A stretch of 64,000 nt of DNA, from the NCBI RefSeq assembly GCF_023617245.1, contig NZ_CP067396.1, positions 1,736,001 to 1,800,000 of the forward strand, written 5' to 3'. The notes beneath the pieces are model-generated. The model saw nothing but the letters and a program-made list of their open reading frames with translations, searched no databases and was not told where the DNA came from. How positions within the stretch are numbered: the first letter of the stretch is position 1; each line of letters opens with the position of its first letter. A program made the translations under genes and the position numbers. Shown here piece after piece: positions 7,726 to 19,600 of this stretch. The stretch is from Lysobacter enzymogenes. Its GTDB lineage: Bacteria; Pseudomonadota; Gammaproteobacteria; Xanthomonadales; Xanthomonadaceae.

Positions 7726-8116
7726 GGCGAGATTGGCGCTAGCTGACGCAGAGTGCGCAGCAGGTGCAAGTAAGGCCTCCGCCCATGCTGGGGTCCGCAT
7801 CATCCCATCACGACGATGAGTTGCAGGCGAGGCCTGAGCGGCTTTTGGTCACGCGCGGGAAGAAGCGATAGGGGCATCCTCGGGATCGCAGCACGTGCTA
7901 CGGTTCCAGCGCGGAGAGAACACGATCCCGTTCGTCGATGGCCGCCCCGTCCGTCGTCGACCGATCTGGCGCAACGATACGAAAGCCGCGCCCGCATTCG
8001 GGCGAAACGCAGCAGATCGCGGCATGGGTCTCGGTTTACGCCATCTGCATCGATCGGATTAATACGTCCGTCACGTTTACTCCGCAGCCTTCGAACTTCA
8101 CCTGCAAGGAGCATGT
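7726..8116. other. 391-base intergenic region, nothing recognised
   Basis: No convincing ORF, RNA gene or repeat is visible. ORFs that cross it on either strand are Arg/Ser-rich shadows and overlap the next gene. The promoter and the ribosome-binding site (AAGGAG at 8104-8109) of the following small secreted protein lie at its right end. Confidence 0.4.
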
Positions 8117-8398
8117 ATGAAGATGAACAAGTATCGCGCCGTCGGCGCCGCCGTTCTGATGTCGATGGTGTTCAGCGGTGCCGCGCTCGCGGCCCGGCAC
8201 CACTATCAAGTCATCGGCGAGGGCTATGGTCACGACCGCGACCAAGCCTATGAAGCCGCCTCCTACTACGCGAACCGCAGCTGCTACCTGGGCTGGGGCG
8301 AGTCCACCCAGGAAGAGACCATCCTGGTCGAGGAATTCCAGCCGTCGAGCGGCTACTGGTACGTGAAGCTGTCCCTGGGTTGCTTCTCGGACGACTGA
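8117..8398 (+). CDS. Small secreted protein of unknown function
   Basis: A 93-residue protein with a textbook start: AAGGAG lies seven bases before ATG 8117. Residues 1-26 form a Sec signal peptide with a Lys/Arg N-region, the hydrophobic AVGAAVLMSMVFSGAALA core and an Ala-Leu-Ala type cleavage site. The mature part, about 67 residues, contains HYQVIGEGYGHDRDQAYEAA and two cysteines (RSCYLGW and LGCFSDD) that could form a disulfide in the periplasm or outside the cell. I know no family for it. The gene stands alone and is followed 60 bases later by a strong intrinsic terminator, so it is probably a monocistronic, well-expressed unit. Confidence 0.7.
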   Translation: MKMNKYRAVGAAVLMSMVFSGAALAARHHYQVIGEGYGHDRDQAYEAASYYANRSCYLGWGESTQEETILVEEFQPSSGYWYVKLSLGCFSDD

Positions 8399-8457
8399 GC
8401 GCGCGATCCGACTCGATTCGTCGGAAGGCCGCGGCAAGCCAGATAGCGTCCGGCCCG

Positions 8458-8493
8458 GGCCCAGGCGGCTGAATCCGCCTGGGCCTGTTCTTT
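8458..8493 (+). terminator. Strong intrinsic terminator of the small secreted-protein gene
   Basis: A perfect 11-bp stem, GGCCCAGGCGG at 8458-8468 with CCGCCTGGGCC at 8475-8485, closes a 6-base loop and is followed by TGTTCTTT. On the minus strand no T-run follows, so it should act only for the + strand gene ending at 8398. Confidence 0.8.
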
Positions 8494-8636
8494 GTGCGGC
8501 CACCCGTGGGCGCCAACGGTTTCTCCACGGACGTGGACAAGCAAGGACTCGCTGCGCGGGAATCGCAAGGCCGGCCCCGATGACGTCATGCCTCGGCAAG
8601 CGCGGTGAGCCGGGCAACACCCGGGCGCCGCGGTTC

Positions 8637-10850
8637 TCAGAACTTCCACTGCACGCTGGCCACCACCGTCCTGGGCTCGCCGAACGCGGTGCGGTCGCTG
8701 CTGGCGCCGCCGGGGATGTAGCGCTTGTCGAACAGGTTCTTGAAGTTCAGGCGCGCATCCCAGCGCGCGGCCTCGTACGAGAGCGCGGCGTCGACGGTGG
8801 TGTAGCCCTTGAGCCGGAACGGTCGCTGGTACACCGGATCGAGCGGTTCGTAGTTGTTGGCCAGGCGCTCGCTCTCGGCGTGCGCGCCCAGGGCGATGCC
8901 CAAGCCGCTGAGCGGGCCGGCAGGCACGGTATAGCGCGCCCACAGATTGGCGCTGTGGCGCGGCACGCCGGCCAGGCGCGCGCCCGCGGGCAGCGCCTGA
9001 TCGCGGACGATTTCGGCCTGGGTCCAGGCATAGGCGAAGCTCAATTCCCAATCGGCGCGCGGCCGCCATTGCCCTTCCAGTTCCAGGCCGCGGCTGCGCT
9101 GCTCGCCGCGGGTCACATAGAAATTGGGATGTTGCGGATCTTCGCTGGCCATGTCCTGGCGGGTCAGCTCGAACATCGACAGCATCGCGACGATGCGGCC
9201 GTCGTGCGGCGCCAGCTTGAGGCCGATCTCGTTGTTGACGCCGCGTTCGGGCGGCAAGGCGCTGCCGTCGAAACTGCGGTAGCTGCCTTGCGGCGCGAAG
9301 GAACGCGAATGGTTGAGATACACCGCCAGCTCCGGGCGCAAGGCGTAGGTCAGGCCGGCGCGCGGACTGAACTGGCGATCTTCGACGCGGCCGGCGCCGA
9401 CGCCGCTGGAGGCGACGTCCCAGCGCCCGCCCAAGGTCAGCGTGGTGCGTTCGCCGATCTTGGCGTGATCCTGCAGATAGATGCCGCGTTGGCGCGCGGC
9501 CTGATCGTAGCGGGTGTCGTCGACGAACGCCGGCCGCAAGCCGCTGCGGCCGTACACCGGGGCGAACACGTCCAGGTCGTACGGCCCCGGATCGAAGGTG
9601 TTGGTGTAGCTGGAACGGCGTTCGCTGTAGTCGTAGCCCAGCAACCAGCGGTGCTCCACCGCGCCCGTGCTCATGGTCCAGGACAGGCTGGTGTCGGAGC
9701 GCAGATCGTGGCCCCGCTCCTCATACGGGCCGTAATAGAACCGTCCGAACGTGCGCAGGTCCGGGCTGACGCCGGCGACGAACAGCCAATGGTCCCAGCG
9801 GTCGTGGAATTCGGAGTACCGCACCGACTGGCGCAGTACCAGACGCTCGCTGAAACGGTGTTCGAAGCTGTAGCCCAGCGCGTCGTAATCGCGGTTCTGC
9901 TCCGCCGGCGCGTCGCGCTCGTTGATCGCGAGGTGGCGCGGCAGACGGCCGTGGGGATTCGCCAGCGCGCTGCCGTAGGCGGGGATCGGCGACCACGGAT
10001 TGATCCGGTCGCGCTGCCAGGTGCCGAGCACGGTGATCGAGGTCGCTTCGCCGATGTTCCAGGTCAGCGACGGCGCCAGATACTTGCGCTGCGCACCGGA
10101 GAAATCGACGAAGAAATCCTGGTCGCGATAGACGGCGTTCAAGCGCGCGAGCACCCGGCCGTCGCGATCGAGCGGGCTGTTGGCGTCGATGCCGACTTCG
10201 CGCAGGCCGTAGGAGCCGGCGGCCAGATCCAGCGTAACGAAGCGCTGCTCCTGCGGCCGTTTGCTGACCAGATTGACCAGTCCCGACAGCGGTCCTTGCC
10301 CATACAGGCCCGAAGCTGGCCCCTTGACCACCTCCACGCGATCCAAGCCGCTGAGCTCGGTCGTCGCCATCGAATTCGACCACAACAGGCCGTCCAGATA
10401 GGTCGCGTCGGCCGAGGCATTGAAACCGCGGATATTGAAACCGTCGAAGAAGCCGTAGACGTCGTTGCTGGTGACGCCGGCGACGTTGCGCAGCGCTTCG
10501 CCGAGGCGGCGCGCGCCCTGCGCGTCGAGGGTTTCGCGGGTGACGGTCGACACCGCCTGCGGCGTTTCCAGCGCCGGCGCATCGAGCTTGAGCGCGGCGC
10601 CGGCCTCGCGGCGGCGCTGGCCGCGCACCACCACTTCGTCGAGGGTGACCGCCGTGCCGGTCGCGGCGTCGGCGGCGGGCGCCACTTCGGCCTCGGCGGC
10701 GCGGGCGCGCAGGCCCGGCGCCAAGGCGGTGGACAAGGCGAGCGCGAGCGCGCTGCCGCGGCGCGTGTTCGCAGCCAGCCGCGCGCGTGCGCGCGCCTTG
10801 GGCGCCACGGGAATGGTCGCGGCGAACGGATGGGAAAGGGACAGACGCAT
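8637..10850 (-). CDS. TonB-dependent outer-membrane receptor (siderophore-receptor type)
   Basis: A 737-residue protein starting at ATG 10850 with GGAG five bases upstream; an in-frame extension to 10976 lacks such a site. It has an N-terminal signal region (ALALALSTALAPGL, then RARAAEA), a plug domain with DEVVVRGQRRR, LRNVAGVTSNDVYGFFDGF and IRGF, then VEVVKGPASGLYGQGPLSG. A long beta-barrel follows with RAGLTYALRPELAVYLNHS and NLFDKRYIPGG, ending VASVQWKF. The terminal Phe is the usual outer-membrane assembly signal. It should import a ferric siderophore or another large substrate using TonB energy. It lies downstream of the antibiotic operon on the same strand, but a terminator separates them, so it is probably transcribed independently. 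A receptor next to the WAP-8294A cluster is consistent with that locus. Substrate unknown. Confidence 0.88.
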   Translation of the reverse strand: MRLSLSHPFAATIPVAPKARARARLAANTRRGSALALALSTALAPGLRARAAEAEVAPAADAATGTAVTLDEVVVRGQRRREAGAALKLDAPALETPQAVSTVTRETLDAQGARRLGEALRNVAGVTSNDVYGFFDGFNIRGFNASADATYLDGLLWSNSMATTELSGLDRVEVVKGPASGLYGQGPLSGLVNLVSKRPQEQRFVTLDLAAGSYGLREVGIDANSPLDRDGRVLARLNAVYRDQDFFVDFSGAQRKYLAPSLTWNIGEATSITVLGTWQRDRINPWSPIPAYGSALANPHGRLPRHLAINERDAPAEQNRDYDALGYSFEHRFSERLVLRQSVRYSEFHDRWDHWLFVAGVSPDLRTFGRFYYGPYEERGHDLRSDTSLSWTMSTGAVEHRWLLGYDYSERRSSYTNTFDPGPYDLDVFAPVYGRSGLRPAFVDDTRYDQAARQRGIYLQDHAKIGERTTLTLGGRWDVASSGVGAGRVEDRQFSPRAGLTYALRPELAVYLNHSRSFAPQGSYRSFDGSALPPERGVNNEIGLKLAPHDGRIVAMLSMFELTRQDMASEDPQHPNFYVTRGEQRSRGLELEGQWRPRADWELSFAYAWTQAEIVRDQALPAGARLAGVPRHSANLWARYTVPAGPLSGLGIALGAHAESERLANNYEPLDPVYQRPFRLKGYTTVDAALSYEAARWDARLNFKNLFDKRYIPGGASSDRTAFGEPRTVVASVQWKF

Positions 10851-11121
10851 GACGGGCTCCGAGAAGGAAAGCGCCGTCTGCCGCTCGGGCCTGAGGCCGC
10901 CGGGCACGTGTGCGTGGATGCGCCGCGCGGGTTGCGCGGCGCGCGAATCATAGGCCAAGCGCCGAAGCCATCGCAAATCCCGGCCTCGGCAGGCTGGGCT
11001 GGGGCTCGCCGCTGCCCAGGGCTATCTTCCCTGGGGGCGAGGGTTGCGAGGCGAGCCGCCCCGTTCGATCCCGGATGCCGATGGCGAAGTCGGTACTCGC
11101 GCCCAGGCCGCGCCCACCAAC

Positions 11122-11149
11122 AAAAAGGGCCTGCCAGAAGCAGGCCCTT
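11122..11149 (-). terminator. Intrinsic terminator of the lipopeptide operon
   Basis: A perfect 10-bp stem (11125-11134 with 11140-11149, loop CAGAA) is followed on the minus strand by five T (11126-11122). It lies 48 bases after the MbtH stop codon and closes the operon before the TonB receptor gene. The rest of 10851-11196 shows only an 8-bp GC hairpin (10921-10941) and no gene. Confidence 0.85.
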
Positions 11150-11196
11150 CGTCTTTCCAATCTAGCCGATCGGGATTGCGAGCCGCTCGGCCGCGC

Positions 11197-11415
11197 TCAA
11201 CCCACCCGCGCGTCGTCCAGCGCCGCCAGACTGGCCGGCCGCATATCCGTCCAGTTCTGCTCGACGTAATCCAGGCAGGCCTGCCGCTGCTCCGGCCCGA
11301 AAACGGTGCGCCAGCCGGCGGGGACTTCGGCGAATTCGGGCCACAGCGAGTGCTGGTTTTCGTCGTTGACCAGGACGAGGAAGGTGCCGTTGTTGTCTTC
11401 GAAGGGGTTGGTCAT
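11197..11415 (-). CDS. mbtH: MbtH-like NRPS chaperone
   Basis: A 72-residue protein with every hallmark of the MbtH family: NPFED at the N-terminus, NDENQHSLWPEF, VPAGW, and CLDYVEQNWTDMRP near the end. MbtH-like proteins bind NRPS adenylation domains and increase their solubility and activity. It is the last gene of the operon, starting 99 bases after the stop of the second synthetase and followed by an intrinsic terminator. It is the only MbtH in the window and presumably serves some or all of the 12 adenylation domains upstream. Confidence 0.95.
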   Translation of the reverse strand: MTNPFEDNNGTFLVLVNDENQHSLWPEFAEVPAGWRTVFGPEQRQACLDYVEQNWTDMRPASLAALDDARVG

Positions 11416-11514
11416 GGCGTACTCCGGTTGAATATGAATGGCGATGCGGGGATGGGAACGGGCTTGCGACGATGGTGCCGCAGTCGTGTTTCCGGCGGTG
11501 TTATGCGCGTCACG

Positions 11515-14500
11515 TCACAGGCGGTACTCCTGCGCCAGGATGCGGCCGATCCGCGACAGGTTCTGCGGGTGGGTCAGTTGGTCGTGACGGCAGTCGATGT
11601 CGTAGCTGCGCAGTTCGCCGGTGATGTTGTGCTTGAACGTCGCCGGTTCGAGCACGTAGGCCTCGGCGCCCAGGTCTTCGGTGGCGACGAAATACACGAT
11701 GCTGCCGTCGAATTTCGCGCTCGGGCGGTAGTAGTTCAGCAGGTTGGCTTCGTTGTTCTGGGTGGCGACGAAGCGCTGCAGCAGGGCGGCGTCGAAGCCG
11801 GAGAACACGCTGTACTTCAGTAGTTCGGTCGCGCGTTCGTAGTCCAGCGATTCGGGGTCGAAGTCGCCCAGCTCGCAACCGGCGATGTTCTGCAGGAAGC
11901 CTTGCAGGATGCTGGCGTGGTAGTCGCCCTTGGGCACGGTGTCGGAGTCGAAGCCGGGCATCGAGGTGCGGATGCACGAGTCCAGGATCACCAGGCGCGC
12001 GACGTCGTGGCCGGCCTGTTGCAGGCGCACCGCGACTTCCAGGGCGGTGGCGCCGCCGTAGGAATAGCCGAGCAGGTGGTAGGGGCCTTCGGGCTGGATC
12101 GCGCGGATCTGCGCGAGGTGGGCTTCGACGTCTTCTTCGACGCTGCCCGACAGCGCGGCGTCGGGATCGATCAGGCTCGCGCTTTGCAGGGCGTAGATCG
12201 GCCGTTGCGGATCGAGGTAGCGGGTCAGGCCGCGGTACCACCAGCCCAGGCCGCCGCCCGGCGGCAGGCAGAACAGCGGCGGCAACTGGCCCTGGGTGCG
12301 GATCGGCACGATCGGCTCCAACGCGGTCAGCGCCTGCAGCGGTTCGGCCATGCGCTCGGACAGGGCCGCGATGGTCGGCGATTCGAACAGCAGCCGGGCC
12401 GAGACCTCCACCCCGAGCGTGTTGCGGATGCGCCCGACCAAACGCGTGGCCAGCAGCGAGTGGCCGCCGAGTTCGAAGAAGTCGTCGTCGATGCCGACCT
12501 CGGCCAGTTCCAGCACTTCGGCGAACAGTTCGCACAAGGCCTGTTGCTGCATCGTGGTCGGCGCGCGGCGCTGGCTGGAGGTGAAGTCCGGTGCGGGCAG
12601 GGCCTTGCGGTCGACCTTGCCGTTCGGGGTCAGCGGCAGCATCGGCAGCGGCACCAGCAGCGGCTGCATGTACTCGGGCAGGTGCTTCTGCGCGTGCTCG
12701 CGCAACTCGCCGAGGCGGTCGAAGCTGCCGGGGCTGTTGGCGCTGGCGTCGAAGTCGCGCGGGTGGGCGGGGCGGTGGATGTCGGTCCAGATCGCCTGGC
12801 CGTCGTGCCTGGGCAGGAACAGCAGCTCCAGGCCGCGTTCGAAATCCGACCACGTCACCGCGACCTCCCAGCCCAGCGCTTCGCCCAGCGCATGCAGGAC
12901 TTCGGCCGGCGGTAGCTCGCCGCCCTGCGCCGCCAGCAGGCGCGCGCGCACCTCGGCGATGCGGCGGCCCGCCTGCAACTGGTGCAGCGCGTCGAGCTCG
13001 GGTTGCAGCAGCGGATGCGGCACGTCGACGATGCGCAGGCCCTCGGGGTGCGCCGCCAGCCGCGCGGCGAGGGCGCCGGAATCGAGCAGCGCCGGCGACC
13101 ACGGCTGCGCCGGCAGATCGGCGGCCGAACGCACGCCGGGGCCGTGCTTGCGCAGCACTACCTCGTAGCGATGGCGAGTCAGTTCGTTGTCGTGGCGGCT
13201 GCGCTTGGTCTGGATGTCGACCGCGGCGATGCTGCCGATGCGTTGCGGCAACTGGGTGAAGAACTCCGGCGCCAGCAGCAGTTCCTTTTCGGTCAGCAGG
13301 GTCTGGTCGATGCGGCGGCGCAGGGTGTTCGCGTCGGTGTCGCCGCTCGCCTGATGCAGCTGCACGGCGTTGACGAAGCTGCGCAGCAGCTGCAGGTTGC
13401 GCACGTCGCCCAGGTACAGCGCGCCGCCCGGAGCCAGCAGTTCCATCGCCTGCTCGATCACCTCTTGCAGGTAATCGCTGCTGGGGAAGTACTGCAGCAC
13501 CGAGTTGATCACGATCGCGTCGTAGCCCTCGCCGACCGGCAACGCATCGGCGACTTGGCGGGTGCGATGCGCGGGCAGCGCCAGCAACTGCACCTTGTCG
13601 GCCAGTTCCGGCCGTTGCGCGATCTGGCGCTGCAGGCGCTCGACCGTGGCGCGCGACAGGTCGGTGCCGTGGTAAACCTGCACCTGCGGCGCCACCGGCG
13701 CCAGGATCAGGCCGCTGCCGACGCCGATCTCCAGCACCCGGCGCGGGCGCAGGGCGAGGATGCGCCGCACCGTCGCCGCGCGCCATTCGCGCATCTGCTC
13801 CAGCGGGATCGGCGCCTGGGTGTAGCTGCTGTTCCAGCCGCGGAAGTCCTCGCCGAACTCCGGCGCGGCCTCGTCGACGGTGTCGGCGTCGTAGAGATCC
13901 TGGTACAGCGATTCCCACTCGTCGACCTGGCGCGTCTCCTGCGCCGTGTCGCGGCGGCCGCCGCCCTGCTTGAGCACCACGTAGCCGACCAGTTGCTTGT
14001 GGCCCGGCACGTCCTCGCGCACCTGCACGATGGCCTGCGCGACCGCCGGATGGTTCTGCAGCGCGTTCTCGATCTCGCCCGGCTCGATGCGGAAGCCGCG
14101 CAGCTTGACCTGCTGGTCGCTGCGGCCGATGAACTCGATCCGGCCGTCCTCGCGCCAGCGCACCAGATCGCCGCTGCGGTACATGCGTTCGCCGCGATGC
14201 GCGGCCGGCGCGTAGGGATTGGCGACGAAGCGCTCGGCGGTGAATTCGGGCCGTCCGAGGTAGCCGCGGGCGAGGCCGGCGCCGGCGATGTACAGCTCGC
14301 CCGGCACGCCGGGCGGCACCGGCCGCAGCGCGCCGTCGAGCACGTAGACGCGCATATTGTCGAGTGGCGAACCGATCGGCACGCTCGCCGCTTCCGGCGC
14401 CAGCATCGGCACCGCGCAAGTCAGCGCGAAGGTGGTGGTCTCGGTCGGGCCGTAGCCGTTGACGATGCGCAGCGCGGGATAGCGCGCCTGCAGGCGGCGG

Positions 14501-16667
14501 ATGGCGTCGGCCGAAAGCACGTCGCCGCCGGCCCACACCTGCCGCAACGTCGCGAACAGTTCGGGCATCGACTCGACGTATTCGTGGAACAGCCCCGCGG
14601 TGAGCCAGATGCTGCGCACGCCGTGTTCGACGATCAGCCGCTGCATCTGCCGGCCGTCGCCGGAATCGCCGGTGCACACGACCACGGTGCCGCCGGTGAG
14701 CAGCGGCACCCACAGCTCGTAGGTGGACGCGTCGAAGGCGTGCGGCGAATGCAGCAGCACCGCTTCGTGTTCGCGGGCGAAGCGGCGGTCGCGGGCGAAG
14801 GCGACGATGTCGGCCTGTTCCACCGCCACGCCCTTGGGACGGCCGGTGGAGCCGGAGGTGAACATCACATAGGCCAACTGGCGCGGATGCGCGGCCGGCA
14901 GCGGCGCGTCGGCGGCCGGCGACGCGTCGTCGCCGGGCCGGCCGATCCGCAGCACCTGCGACGGCGCGAGCCCGGCGCCGGCGAGATCGCGTTCGTCCAG
15001 GCTGGCGTCGGCGATCAGCAGCGCGGCGTCGGTCTCGGCCAGGATCAGGGCCAGGCGTTCGTCCGGATACTGCTCGTGCAGCGGCACGTAGCAACCGCCG
15101 GCCTTGAGCACGGCCAGGGTGGCGATCACCAATTCGGGCGAGCGGCGCAGCAGCAGCGCCACGCCCTGGCCGGCGGCGAGCCCGCGCGCCAGCAGGGTCC
15201 GCGCCAGGCGTTCGGCGCGGCGGTCGAGTTCGGCGTAGCTGAGGGTCAGCGCGTCGGCGACCAGCGCCGGCGCGTCCGGCGTGGCGCGCGCCTGGCGTTC
15301 GAACGCGGCGGCCAGGCTTTCCGGTTCCAGCGCATGCTCGGTGGCGTTCCAGGCATCGAGCTGGATGCGTTCGCTGTCTTCCAGCAAGTCGAGCTGGCCC
15401 ACGCGCAGGCTCAGGTCGCCGGCGAGCTGTTCCAGGATCGCCTGGTAACGGCGCGCGAAGCGCTGGATGTCGGCCTTGCCGAACACGTCGGGGCGGTAGC
15501 TGAAATTCAGGCGCACGCATTCGCCCGGCATCGACAGCAAGGTCAGCGGGTAGTGCGACTTGTCGCCGCCGTGGCCGTCGACCATGGAGATGCGCAGGCG
15601 GCCGTCGGGATCGGACAGGCGCTGGTCGTCGGCATCGAGCAGATAGTTCTCGAACACCATCAGGCTGTCGAACAACTGGGCGTGGCCGCTGTCGAGCAGG
15701 ATCTGGGTGAGGCCCAGGTGCTGCGCGTCGAGCAATTGCCCTTGGCGGTCCTGCAGCGCGGCCAGCCAGCGGCCGAGCGTCTGCGCGGGGTCGAGCGGCA
15801 GCCGCAGCGGCAAGGTGTTGATCAGCAGGCCGGCCATGCGCTCCACGCCGGGCAGTTCCGGCGGGCGGCCGGACACCGTGATGCCGAACACGACGTCCTG
15901 GCGGCCGGTGGTCTGCGCCAGCAACAGGCCCCACGCCGCTTGCAGCAGGGTGTTGATGGTCAGGCCGTGGCGGCGCGCCTGCGCGGTCAGCGCCTGGGTC
16001 AGTTCGCGCGAGAACTCGTGCGGGTGGGTGTGCGGCATCACCGGTTCCGGCGAGGCCTGCGGCGCCAGCAGGGTCGGCCCGTCGAGGTCGGCCAGTTCGC
16101 GCCGCCAGGTGTCGCGCGCGTTCTGCCGGTCCTGCGCCGCGATCCACGCCAGGTAGTCGCGATACGGCGTCACGTACGGCAGCGCCGAGCGGTCGCCGCG
16201 CGCGTGGTACAGGCTGATCAGCTCCTTCATGACCATCGGCGAGGACCAGCCGTCGAGCAGCATGTGGTGGCTGGTGAAGGCGAGGTAGTGGCGATCCGGC
16301 GCGGTGCGCACCAGGATGAAGCGCAGCAGCGGCCCCTTGGCCGGATCGAAGCGCTGTCGCTGATCCTCGCGCAGCAGCGCGATCGCGCCGGCCTCGTCGC
16401 TGTCGACGTAGCGCCATGGCGCCTTGGGCTTGAGCGGGATCACCTGCACCGCTTCGGCCAGGCCATGGTGCAGGAACGAGGCGCGCAGGTTGGCGTGGCG
16501 TTCCAGCAGGCGGTCGGCCGCGGTCTGCAACAAGTCGGCGTCGAGCGTCCCGTCGAGTTGGTACACCTCCTGCACCAGATAGGCATCGACGCTGTCTTCG
16601 TCGTACACCGCATGGAACAGCAGGCCGTGTTGCAGCGGCGACAGCGGCAGGATGTCGGCCAATGGCG
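11515..16667 (-). other. NRPS module 12: C(DCL) - A(Val)-nMT - T - TE
   Basis: About residues 5687-7403. The pocket D-A-Y-W-W-G-G-T is a valine code. An N-methyltransferase (about 12790-13940) is embedded in the A domain, giving N-methyl-Val. The carrier has GGHS and no epimerase. The thioesterase (about 11515-12330) has nucleophile Ser at codon 12061-12063 in GYSYGG. Only one TE is present. Confidence 0.9.
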
Positions 16668-19600
16668 GCTGGCCGGCTTCGATCGCCTCGATCTGGGCCT
16701 GGTCGAGCCTGACCAGCGGCAGGTCCGACGGGGTGAAGCCCGGGCGCGCGCTGCCGGCGCGTTCGGCGATGCAGCGCAGCACCTCGAACCAACGCTGCGC
16801 CAGCGCGCGGATCGCGTCGTCGTCGAACAGTTCGCCGGCCCAGTTCCAGGTCGCGTGCAGCATCGGGCCGCCGGCGTGGTCGACGGTGACCGCGTCGAGG
16901 CCGAGCGCGTGCCACAGCGGCCAGGTCGCGTCGTCGCCGTGCGGCGCTTCGGGTTGCGGATCGTCGTGGGCGGCCGGTTCGGCGGCGTCGAGCGCGGGCA
17001 GGCGGCCGAGGTAGTTGAAGCCGATCTGCCGCGACGGCGCGTCGGCGAGCGCGCTGCGTCCGTGCTCGTCGAGGTAGCGCAGCAGGCTGTAGCCGATGCC
17101 GTTGTCGGGCAGGCGGCGCAGCTGTTCCTTGACCCGCTTGAGCGTTTGTTCGAGCGCGGGGCCGCCGCGCAGCGCATCGTCCAGGTCCAGGCCGGCCAGG
17201 TCGAGCTGCAGCGGGAATTCGCTGGTGAACCAGCCGACCGTGCGCGACAGGTCGGCGCCTTCCAGGATCGCCTCGCGGCCGTGGCCTTCCAGATCGAAAC
17301 GCAGCGACGACGGGGCCGCGCCGAGCCGCTGCCGGCGCCAGTCGGTCAGCGCCAGCGCGAACGCGGTCAACAGCACGTCGTTGATGCGGCCGTGGATCTG
17401 GGTCGGCGCGACGGTCAGCAGTTGCTGGGTGGTGTGCGGGTCCAGGCGCAGGGTCAGGGTGCGCTGGGTCGCGCCGGTGTCGCGGCGCGGATCCAGCGGG
17501 CGTTCGCCCAGCGCCGGATCGGCGCCGGCGAACATCGACCGCCACAGCGGCAGTTCGCCGCGGCGCGCGCTGGCGAGCGCCGGCAACTGCAGCGCCCAGT
17601 GGCGCAGCGACGTCGCCGCGTTCTCCAGGCGCGGCGCCAGGCCGCGCTTGCGCGCGTCCCAGGCGGCCTGGAAATCGGGCAGCAGGATGCGCCAGGACAC
17701 GCCGTCGACGGCGAGGTGGTGGATGGTCAGCAGCAACTGCGCGCCGTTCTCGTCGTGCACGCGCACGGCTTGCAGCATGCGGCCGCGCTGCGGATCGAGC
17801 CCGTCGCGCGCGCTGCGTTCGGCGTCGCGGATCGCGCGTCGGCGCGCGTCCGCATCCAGGCCCGCCAGCGACACCTCGCGCAGGCAGTCCTGCGCGCGCA
17901 CCGCGCCTTGCGGCGCGATCCGCAGTTGCCGCTCGCCGCCGCGATCGGCGCGTTCCACGCACAGGCGCAGCGCGTGGTGGTGGTCGAGCAGGTCCTGCAG
18001 CGCCTGGGCCAGGGCCTCGCTGGAACCCTCGCCGAGCGGCAGGGTCATCGACTGGTTGAACGTGCGCGCCAGCTCGGGCTGGTCCAGCAGCCAATGCATG
18101 ATCGGCGTGGCCGGCAGCGCGCCGGTCGGCGCCTGCACCGGCGCGGCTTCGCTGCGCGGCAGCGGCGCGGCCGTCGCCGCCAGCACTTCCACGGTCTGCT
18201 GGCGGAATACATCGCGCGCGGTGATCACCAACCCTTGCTTGCGCGCGCGGCTGACCAACTGGATCGAGCTGATGCTGTCGCCGCCGAGGGCGAAGAAATT
18301 GTCGTCGATGCCGACCCGCTCCAGCCCCAGCACTTCGGCGACCAGGGTGCAGAACAGCTGCTCCTTGGCGTCGCGCGGCGCGCGCGCGCTGGCGCTGGCG
18401 AAGTCCGGCGCCGGCAGCGCCTTGCGGTCGAGCTTGCCGTTGATGTTGCGCGGCAGCTGCGGCAGCCGCACGAACGCGGCCGGCACCATGTAATCGGGCA
18501 GTTGCGCGGCCAGCAGCCGGCGCAGCGCGTCGAGGTCGAAGCCGGCCTCGGGGGCGGCGAGATAGGCGACCAGTTGCTTGCGGCCGGGTTGATCGTCGCG
18601 CACCAGCACCGCGTTCTGGGCGTAGCCGGCCTCGGCGATCCGCGCCTCGATCTCGCCCGGCTCGATGCGGAAGCCGCGGATCTTGACCTGATCGTCGGCG
18701 CGGCCGAGGTATTCGAGCTGGCCGTCGCCGCGCCAGCGCGCGAGGTCGCCGCTGCGGTACATGCGTTCACCATGGACGAACGGATCGGCGACGAAGCGCT
18801 CGGCATTCAGGCGCGGACGGTCGAGGTAGCCGCGCGCCAGGAACGCGCCGGCCAGGTACAGCTCGCCGGCCACGCCGGCCGGCACCGGTTGCAGGCGCGC
18901 ATCGAGCACGTAGGCGCGGCTGTTCCACAGCGGCGCGCCGATGGCCGGGCGGCTGCCGGCGTCGATGCTGGCGAAGCAGGCGTCGACCGTGCACTCAGTC
19001 GGGCCGTACAGGTTGTAGCCTCGCACCCGCGGCGATTCGGCCAGCGTGCGCCACTGCGCCTCGCCGACCGCTTCGCCGCCGAGCATCACGCAGCACAGCT
19101 GGCTGTCGTCGCGTTCGAGCAGGCCGTCCTGCAGCAGCACCTCGAACAGCGAGGGCGTCACGTCCATCGCGTGGATGCCGTGCTCGACCACGTAGTCGAC
19201 CAGCCACTGGGTGTCCTTGCGCACCTGCTCGTCGATCAGGTGCAGCTCGTGGCCGGCGGCCAGCCACAGCAGCGCCTCGATCGAGGTGTCGAACACCATC
19301 GAGGCGGTCAGGGCGAAGCGCCGGCGCGCGCCGCCGGCGCGGGCCGTCTCGGGATCGATCAGCCGCTGCTTGTGGTGATGGAACAGGTTGGCCAGCGAGC
19401 CGTGGCCGATCACCACGCCCTTGGGCTTGCCGGTCGAGCCGGAGGTGTAGATGACGTAGGCCGGATGCAGCGGCGACCACGGCCGGCGCCGGTCCGCGTC
19501 GACCGGCGCGCGCTCCGGCGCGGCGGCGAGCGCGGCGCGGGTGTCGGCGTCGTCGAGCAACAGCAACGGCGCGGCGCCGTCCAGCGCGCGGGTCGCGGCG

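Noticed and set aside
7299..7803. Minus-strand ORFs covering the 109-residue gene, including the upstream extension of the copy-3 small protein
   Set aside because: Ser/Arg-rich composition and no similarity to the two paralogs before the chosen ATG at 7293.
7816..8253. + strand ORF of 145 codons overlapping the small secreted protein
   Set aside because: Arg-rich shadow in another frame; the overlapping gene has a signal peptide and strong ribosome-binding site.
10921..10941. 8-bp GC hairpin about 70 bases upstream of the TonB receptor start
   Set aside because: Simple GC palindromes are expected by chance in this composition; no T-run or known regulatory motif.
11515..12330. Possible tandem thioesterase at the end of NRPS 2
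   Set aside because: Only one GxSxG motif (GYSYGG) and one TE-length segment are present.
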